Assembly (NCBI GenBank): GCA_905221605.1
Contig: CAJNDS010002080.1
Span: 1 to 57,500 of the forward strand
Length of the DNA stretch: 57,500 nt
Reading direction: 5' to 3'
Origin: Symbiodinium natans
Taxonomy: Eukaryota > Sar > Dinophyceae > Suessiales > Symbiodiniaceae
The position numbers and the translations under genes are program-made. Below, piece after piece: positions 52,359 to 57,500 of the stretch. Numbering within the stretch: the stretch's first letter is position 1; every line of letters starts with the position of its first letter. Under the pieces are notes generated by a model. The model saw only the letters and a list, made by a program, of their open reading frames with translations, made no database searches and was not told the DNA's origin.

Positions 52359-52386
52359 CTTTTAGGGTCAAGGGTTCGGGGTCGGT

Positions 52387-52555
52387 CTAGGGTTTAGGGT
52401 TTAGGGTTTAGGGTTTAGGGTTTAGGGTTTAGGGTTTAGGGTTTAGGGTTTAGGGTTTAGGGTTTAGGGTTTAGGGTTTAGGGTTTAGGGTTTAGGGTTT
52501 AGGGTTTAGGGTTTAGGGTTTAGGGTTTAGGGCTAGGGTTTAGGGTTTAGGGTTT
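52387..52555. repeat. TTTAGGG array
   Basis: About 23 units. Confidence 0.94.
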
Positions 52556-53056
52556 CGCAAAAACTTGAACCCTGAAACCTGAAACAAAAAAGACCCTGAA
52601 CCCAGCCGAATCCCTGAACCAAAAAAACCTAAGCCAAGGGAAACACAGTGACACCAGACTCTACTTCTCTAAACCCTAAACCCTAAACCCTAAACCCTAA
52701 ACCCTAAACTGGGCCAACAAAGCTTAATCGTGAATGAGGGGGGGGGGGGGGGCTTGATCTAAAGTCAGGTCCTTTTTTGGTACCCCTGAGGCTGTGAGGA
52801 AACTGCGAAGATAAGACTCGGACCCATCTTGAACCCTTGATTAAGATAAGGCTCTGAACCCGAAAACCCTTCGAACTATGTCTAGCAGAGTCTAGCACAC
52901 GAAGACTCAAAAATCAAGGGTTTCCCCACATGAGCTTGAAGCTTTCAACAAACCCTAAACCCTAAACCCTAAACCCTGAACCCGAGCCCGAAACCCTAAA
53001 CCCTAAACCCTGAACCCTAAACCCTAAAGCCTAAACCCTAGCCCTAAACCCTAAAC

Positions 53057-53158
53057 CCTGAACAGGGTTTTGAGCGTGGCGGCCTGGAGGATGGGCTGGG
53101 AATGCTCGGCTTCGAAGCCGTCGTAGCCATCGCCGACCACGGGGCCTCTGGAGGAATT
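53057..53158 (-). CDS. Candidate exon
   Basis: Acceptor AGCTCTAAG, frame NSSRGPVVGDGYDGFEAEHS then QPILQAATLKTLFR, donor CAGG|GTTTAGGG. 34 codons, phase 0 to 0, almost every codon GC-ending. One of the best single exons. Confidence 0.58.
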
Positions 53159-53329
53159 CTTAGAGCTTAAACTTAGGGTTCAAAGGGTTTAGGGTTTAGG
53201 GTTTAGGGTTCAGGGTTTGGGGTTTAGAGTTTAGGGTTTAGGTGTTCCGGCTGCTAGAGGAATTCCAGGAATTCATGGGGGCTTTATAGGTCTTTACAGG
53301 GGTTTATGAACCCTAAGCCCTAAGGGAAA

Positions 53330-53490
53330 AGTGTTCGCTGGTTCACTTCGTTCACTAATTCACTCACACGCTTTCTTTAATAATTTGCAAGTTAACGCGC
53401 GAAATACAGTTTCCTCGCTTCGCTCATGTCATGTTGAATTTCGTGAATCATTTTAGTCGGGCTGTTGACGGGCCAGCTACTAATTTTAAA
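53330..53490. other. AT-richer unique patch
   Basis: Differs from its surroundings: TTCACTCACACGCTTTCTTT, GTTAACGCGCGAAATACAG, CTCGCTTCGCTCATG. No ORF or repeat match within the window. Confidence 0.4.
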
Positions 53491-53848
53491 ATCCCCAAAG
53501 CGCCTTACGCCCCCCCCTTCCCCCACCCCCAGCCAAAAAAGGCACAGTAACAAAAAGTAGCACCGGCACCATGGTGATGATGATGATGGTGTAAGTATTG
53601 TTCCAAAAGCCCCCCCCCCCCCGCCCCCCCCTAAACCCCCAAGACCTTAGAGGCTCCTCCCCCCCTCCCACGGCCTTATTGCAAACGGTCCCTTCACTAC
53701 GCGACCTTCTACCATATTTGGGAGAAAAAGAGCCCTAACCTTAACCCCTAAGCCCTAAGCCCTGAGCCCTAAGCCCTAAACCCTAAACCCTAAACCCTAA
53801 ACCCCAAACCCTATACTCGTAAACGCGCAAGTATCAGAACCTCAGAGC

Positions 53849-53920
53849 TCATCTCATGCGGCCCCAGGCGCCATTTGTGAGGAAGTCGAACACCTGGTTC
53901 CTGGCAGATGTGCACCCGCC
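53849..53920 (-). CDS. Candidate terminal exon
   Basis: Acceptor AACCCTAG, frame GGCTSARNQVFDFLTNGAWG then RMR and TGA at 53849. Phase 0 start, GC-ending codons. Confidence 0.44.
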   Translation of the reverse strand, partial: GGCTSARNQVFDFLTNGAWGRMR

Positions 53921-54067
53921 CTAGGGTTTGGTTTAGGGTTTAGGGTTTAGGGTTAATTTAGGGTTTAGGGTTTAGGGTTTAGGGGTTAGGGTTTAGGGTT
54001 TAGGGTTGCTTGGTCCCCAAGCCCGGAACGACCAGAACCCTATACTGACGACACCTCTAGGGGTAGC

Positions 54068-54160
54068 TACATGGTCCCTACGAGTATCATGGACCCATCA
54101 CATGGGGACCCCTTATATACCCCGTATATACCCTATATAACCCAGGGCCCATGCTTCAGA
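54068..54160. mobile_element. Dispersed repeat G, copy 2
   Basis: TACATGGTCCCTACGAG, CATGGACCC, GGACCCCTTATATACCCC, GGGCCCATGCTTCAGAAC. Confidence 0.6.
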
Positions 54161-54191
54161 ACGCTTGAAAGAAGCCTTACGGCCCCGAAAC

Positions 54192-54193
54192 GT

Positions 54194-54274
<81 letters not shown>

Positions 54275-54276
54275 GG
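54192..54276. repeat. TTGAGGG array
   Basis: About 12 perfect units of TTGAGGG, the only homogeneous array of this variant seen. Confidence 0.93.
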
Positions 54277-54534
54277 TTTAGGACATGCAAGACTCCCACG
54301 CCTTGCATAAAGCCTAAACCCCCAAAACATCTTAAACTCTATATGGGAACCCCCCCCCCCCCAATCTCCTGAATCCCCAATGCAAATCCCCAGACCGTCT
54401 ACGTTACGAAAATCACAATGTTCTTAAAAGGGGGTGTGGTAGGTAACCTAGTGCTTCCTAACACTCCCCAGTCCTCCCCGACCTACTTAGAGATTCATGG
54501 GAACTTATAAGAGTGGGGTTCTAAGCACCCGAAC

Positions 54535-54715
54535 CTGCATTGACAGTATACACGCGGAGCCACCGCTGGCCGCGGCGATGAATGACGAATGCAGGGGGGG
54601 CGTACACTTCCGCAGTGCTGGGTGAAGTACTGGTGGATCGGCAACGTCTTCGTGCTCGAGCTTCTGGTACGCCGACTTATTTTCGTGGGGCCGTTCGGCA
54701 AGCACGAGCCACGGT
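54535..54715 (-). CDS. Long candidate exon
   Basis: Acceptor GAGGTGCTGAAG, frame WLVLAERPHENKSAYQKLEH, EDVADPPVLHPALRKC, SSFIAAASGGSACILSM, donor ATGCAG|GTTCGGG. 181 nt, ends in phase 0. All three minus frames are open over much of it. This one has both splice sites in register and the most natural composition. Confidence 0.48.
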
Positions 54716-54945
54716 CTTCAGCACCTCCTTGGGCCACATGAACATAGTGCGCCAGGTCCGGCCCCGTTACCCGTTACCTACTTAAAACCTACGTATAACT
54801 TCCCGAAACCCTAAACGCCCCTAAACCCGAAACCCTAAACCCTAAACCCCGAAGGCCGAAACTCCAACACCCTGCTTACATCGGACCCCATGCACATCCA
54901 ATTCGGGCTGAAGAGATAGGGGTAAGGGTGTAGGGAGTTCATCTA

Positions 54946-55051
54946 GACCCAGGAGTAACCTAGAAATAAAAGGGTGCCCTTTTGGTTTAACAGGATTTTA
55001 AGGGAACCCCAATTCAACCCTAAAAAATGAAATGAGGGCCTACTCCGGGTC
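54946..55051. mobile_element. Family F element, second copy
   Basis: GACCCAGGAGTAACCTAGAA, ATAAAAGGGTGCCCTTTTGG, TTTAAGGGAACCCC, ending CTACTCCGGGTC. Flanked by CTA on both sides, a possible 3-bp target duplication. Confidence 0.66.
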
Positions 55052-55142
55052 CTAGTAAGTAGGGTTTATGGAGTTTAGGGTTAGCACTTAACCCTAAACC
55101 CTAAACCCTAAACCCTAAAACCCAAACCCTAAACCCTGAACC

Positions 55143-55560
55143 TATGGAGTTCGGGTTTGCTGCCTCCAGTCCGTGTTGCTGTGCAAATCTTCGCCTCGAC
55201 TCTTGGGACATGGAACTGGGGTTGAGAGAGTTCGAGGCTTCCAAGGTTGAGGGCCCCGATGTCTGTTTTGGGTTTTTGGGCTCTTCTTTTTTTGGGGGGG
55301 TGGGGGGTGGGGGGGTGGGGGTGAGGGGCTTGAAGCCTGAGGTTCAGGGTGTGCATGTGTTGGTTGTTTCGAGGCCAAATCTGACCCACGATTTGCTGAC
55401 CTACTTCTACCTCTGTTCTTCTGCGATGTTTTAAAATGTTGTTTCTGCGTGTCGAAAACGGAGATCCTGGCACATCTATATAGCGGCAATGCGAACTTTG
55501 CGAGCACTGTACGGACGCTGAATGCGGACACTCTGCTGTGCATCCATAGCCCTCAACCCT
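55143..55560 (-). CDS. Candidate coding block
   Basis: Lower part (to donor CATAG|GTTCAGGG at 55143) reads DIGALNLGSLELSQPQFHVP and RVEAKICTATRTGGSKPELH. Upper part reads NILKHRRRTEVEVGQQIVGQ and IWPRNNQHMHTLNLRLQA. They share one 174-codon minus frame through a Pro/His-rich stretch that coincides with a G-rich tract at 55287-55325. Two exons separated by that tract are likely. Confidence 0.38.
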
Positions 55561-55743
55561 GAACCTTTCAGACGCTATGTAAACCCCAGACCCTAAACCC
55601 CAAAGCCCAAACCCTAAACTCCCTCGCATAGACCGAGGCTTCCAGAATCCCACAAATCCGTGGCCATAACCCTAAACCCTAAACCCTAAACCCTAAACCC
55701 TAAACCCCAAACCCTGAGCCCTGTTGGGCTCTTTTGGGGATAC

Positions 55744-55829
55744 GTTTTTTGGGGCTTCGCGGCCAAAAGCCGGTTGAAGCTGCCGGCCTCTGCGCCATGC
55801 CATGCGGAAGAACTCTATGAAGGAGTTGC
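55744..55829 (-). CDS. Candidate exon
   Basis: Acceptor CTTGCTGCAAACCAG, frame SFIEFFRMAWRRGRQLQPAF then GREAPKN, donor AAC|GTATCC. 86 nt. Confidence 0.46.
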
Positions 55830-56173
55830 CTGGTTTGCAGCAAGGGCTGGGGCGGTTTAGGGTTTAGGGTTTAGGGTATAAGGTTTAGGGTTGGATTCAG
55901 AACTTATAAGGGGCTCAAGAATGCTTAGGTCTAGGGGATGTAGGTTTCAGGACTAGGGGAACAGATATGTCAGTTCTCGGAAAGTACAGGGTTCAGGGTC
56001 TCTGAGGCAATCAGTGACGGGATGAGGGCTTCGGGTTTAGGCTGGTTCTGCATTTTCTTATGGGGGGGGGGGGTCTGCGAGGGGATTAGGATAATAACTG
56101 CCTTTCAAGGTCTATAGGTCTGCCTGGACACCCGAAAAGTGCCTGGAGCCCTACAAACCCATAGATGGTTCTA

Positions 56174-57404
56174 TCAGAATTCGGTCGGCTTGAGGTATTC
56201 TTGCCTAAAAATTGTGTAGGGCCTATGGATCTTTAGGTAGCCTAAAACCCCAGAAACCCACACATAAGTTCCGAAACAGCCCTAACCCTACCAGGAAAAC
56301 TCTGGTGAACTTGCGTAGGCTTCCAGGGTGCTCAGGCTAGGACTTGGCTTGGGGACTAAAAAGTGCATGCTTGGACCTCAAACCCTGAATCTTAAAACTC
56401 CCTTAGCCCCAGGCCCCTAAACCCTGAAACCGTGAACTCTACCCAAACTTGTAACTAAACCTTTTAGACCACAACTTTCCAGATCCCTAACCCCCCCAAA
56501 CCCTAAGCCCGAAACTTGCCCTAAACCCGAAGCCCGAAGCCTTAAACCCTTGAAACTCTAAACCCTAAACCCTAAACACTAAGCCGAAGCCCTAAACCCT
56601 AGAGCCCCACACTGGAAAACCCTAACCCCTAAACCCTACAAGCGCTAAGCCCCTAAGTCCCAAACTTGAGCACCCTAGACCCTAAACCCTATAAACCCTA
56701 TAAGCCCTAAGCCCCAAACTTGAACACCCGAGGAGTTTTCCCAGCCCTGCCTCCCTGGTAGAGCCTCGCAGGCTCCTGCACCACGATGTGCTTTTCTCGC
56801 TCAATGCTTGGGTGGTACCCTTCCTCATTTTTTTAATGTGTTTTCTCTCTTTCTTTTTTTGGCCAGGGGGGGGGGGGGTTAGGGTTCAGGGTTAGTGGCG
56901 TTTATAGGAATTAGGGCTTTAGCCCTACTTTGGAGTAGACCCTGCAAAAAATATACTTTTTTTAAAGTAGCTAGGAACCCAGAACCAAAATTTGTATTAA
57001 GGTATAGTACTCCGAAACCCAGTTAGGGTTTAGGGTTGAGAGTTTAGTGTCGCGACGTGCCCCACTCGAAATCGTGGGTTACTGGCCGCTGCTACGGCAA
57101 GCAAAACCTCCCTCGGTGTTGCCTAGTGACCCAGCCCTTAAACCCTAAACCTTAAGACGCTGAAGCCCAAAACACTAGACTCTAAAACCTAATTAAGCCA
57201 CAAGCCCCAAAACTCTAGACCGTAAACCCTAAAACCCTAAGACCCTAAACCCCTAACACCACTCCAAAGCCCCCTAGAGCCCGAAAATGGGATCTAAAGA
57301 CTGCGATTCCCGTTAACCCCCAGCGCGCCGTGAGCGCGTGGGTGCCGAAGCAGCGCCCGACCAGTCCACCCCAGGCATTCTCCGGGGCGCGGGGGAAGAC
57401 GTAC
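56174..57404 (-). CDS. 3' half of an unidentified multi-exon gene
   Basis: Exons 57302-57404, 57083-57122 and 56728-56819 join in phase (0, 1, 0), and 56292-56336 joins 56174-56204 in phase and ends with TGA. At least one exon between 56728 and 56336 is missing from the model. The first exon reads YVFPRAPENAWGGLVG and continues into a Trp/Ala-rich stretch, with nearly all codons GC-ending. The next two give ATPREVLLAVAAARYHPSIE. The last two end SPEFSWQEYLKPTEF. The terminal pair has clean sites: acceptor CCTAG, donor TCCTG|GTAGGG, acceptor CACAATTTTTAG. Another frame is open for 39 codons in the terminal exon, but only the chosen one joins the preceding exon. Confidence 0.5.
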
Positions 57405-57423
57405 CTGACGAGGCTTTGGGGTG

Positions 57424-57480
57424 TACTTGAAGGTTCATGGTACTTCCTAACCAAAATTGCGTACCATGAACCTTCAAGTA
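57424..57480. repeat. Perfect 20-bp inverted repeat, 17-nt loop
   Basis: Left arm 57424-57443 begins TACTTGAAGGTTC and right arm 57461-57480 is its exact inverse. Just upstream (minus sense) of the exon at 57302-57404. Confidence 0.85.
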
Positions 57481-57500
57481 GATGTTTGTAGGGTTCTGGG

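Larger units (their letters stand above)
1..57500. repeat. Dispersed interstitial telomere-like repeats
   Basis: TTTAGGG and its complement recur throughout in dozens of tracts, from one or two degenerate units to about 40 perfect units. They occur in both orientations, often converting from CCCTAAA to TTTAGGG across a coding island. Larger tracts are listed separately. They cover roughly a third of the window (estimate by eye). Confidence 0.95.

Noticed and set aside
54133-54330. ORF of repeating NPQPSTL
   Set aside because: Translation of the TTGAGGG array.
56086-56204. 39-codon terminal exon frame (RTIYGFVGLQALFGCPGRP)
   Set aside because: Out of phase with the well-supported exon at 56292-56336. 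The in-phase frame ends at 56174.
1-57500. Window as a true chromosome end
   Set aside because: Arrays alternate in orientation and are spread evenly between coding islands, with no terminal array at either edge.

Overview
The window looks like nuclear DNA of a dinoflagellate, or a closely related alga. The evidence is plant/dinoflagellate-type telomeric repeats (TTTAGGG/CCCTAAA) scattered through the interior in both orientations, very small GC-ending-codon exons, GT and GC splice donors, several families of short inverted-repeat elements, and exons read almost entirely from the minus strand, as in unidirectional dinoflagellate gene arrays. The organism call is inference. No rRNA, tRNA, CRISPR or prokaryotic operon was seen, and I recognise no protein family with confidence.

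Layout. About a third of the sequence is telomere-like repeat (canonical TTTAGGG and variants TTTAGGGG, TTAAGGGG, TTGAGGG, TTTTGGGG). Between the arrays sit islands of roughly 40-250 bp with balanced GC and open frames. When the islands are read on the minus strand, the repeats fall inside introns. Donors are often GT or GC fused directly to the repeat (GTTTAGGG, GCTTTAGGG) and acceptors are ordinary pyrimidine-tract AG. Five minus-strand models are supported by codon phase across exon joins: 57404-56174 (3' part of a gene), 46201-43576 (11 exons, 5' end not found), 37967-36483 (apparently complete, 100 aa, five exons), 28812-27934 (last three exons of a gene), and 27733-24435 (apparently complete, 11 exons including a 14-nt microexon, about 295 aa). 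The last two lie head-to-tail about 200 bp apart. The remaining islands are listed as candidate exons. Islands are short and GC-rich and often open in two or more frames, so strand and frame are uncertain where splice sites do not decide them.

Mobile sequence. At least six short dispersed families occur, mostly in introns. One (family D) starts with GT and ends with AG, like an introner. One copy sits inside an exon of the 27.7-24.4 kb gene, flanked by a perfect 14-bp direct repeat, and by my phase count it breaks the frame. A family A copy carries a telomeric array between its inverted arms, a possible vehicle for spreading telomeric repeats.

The gene products could not be assigned functions, so nothing can be said about how they work together beyond their shared strand and gene structure.
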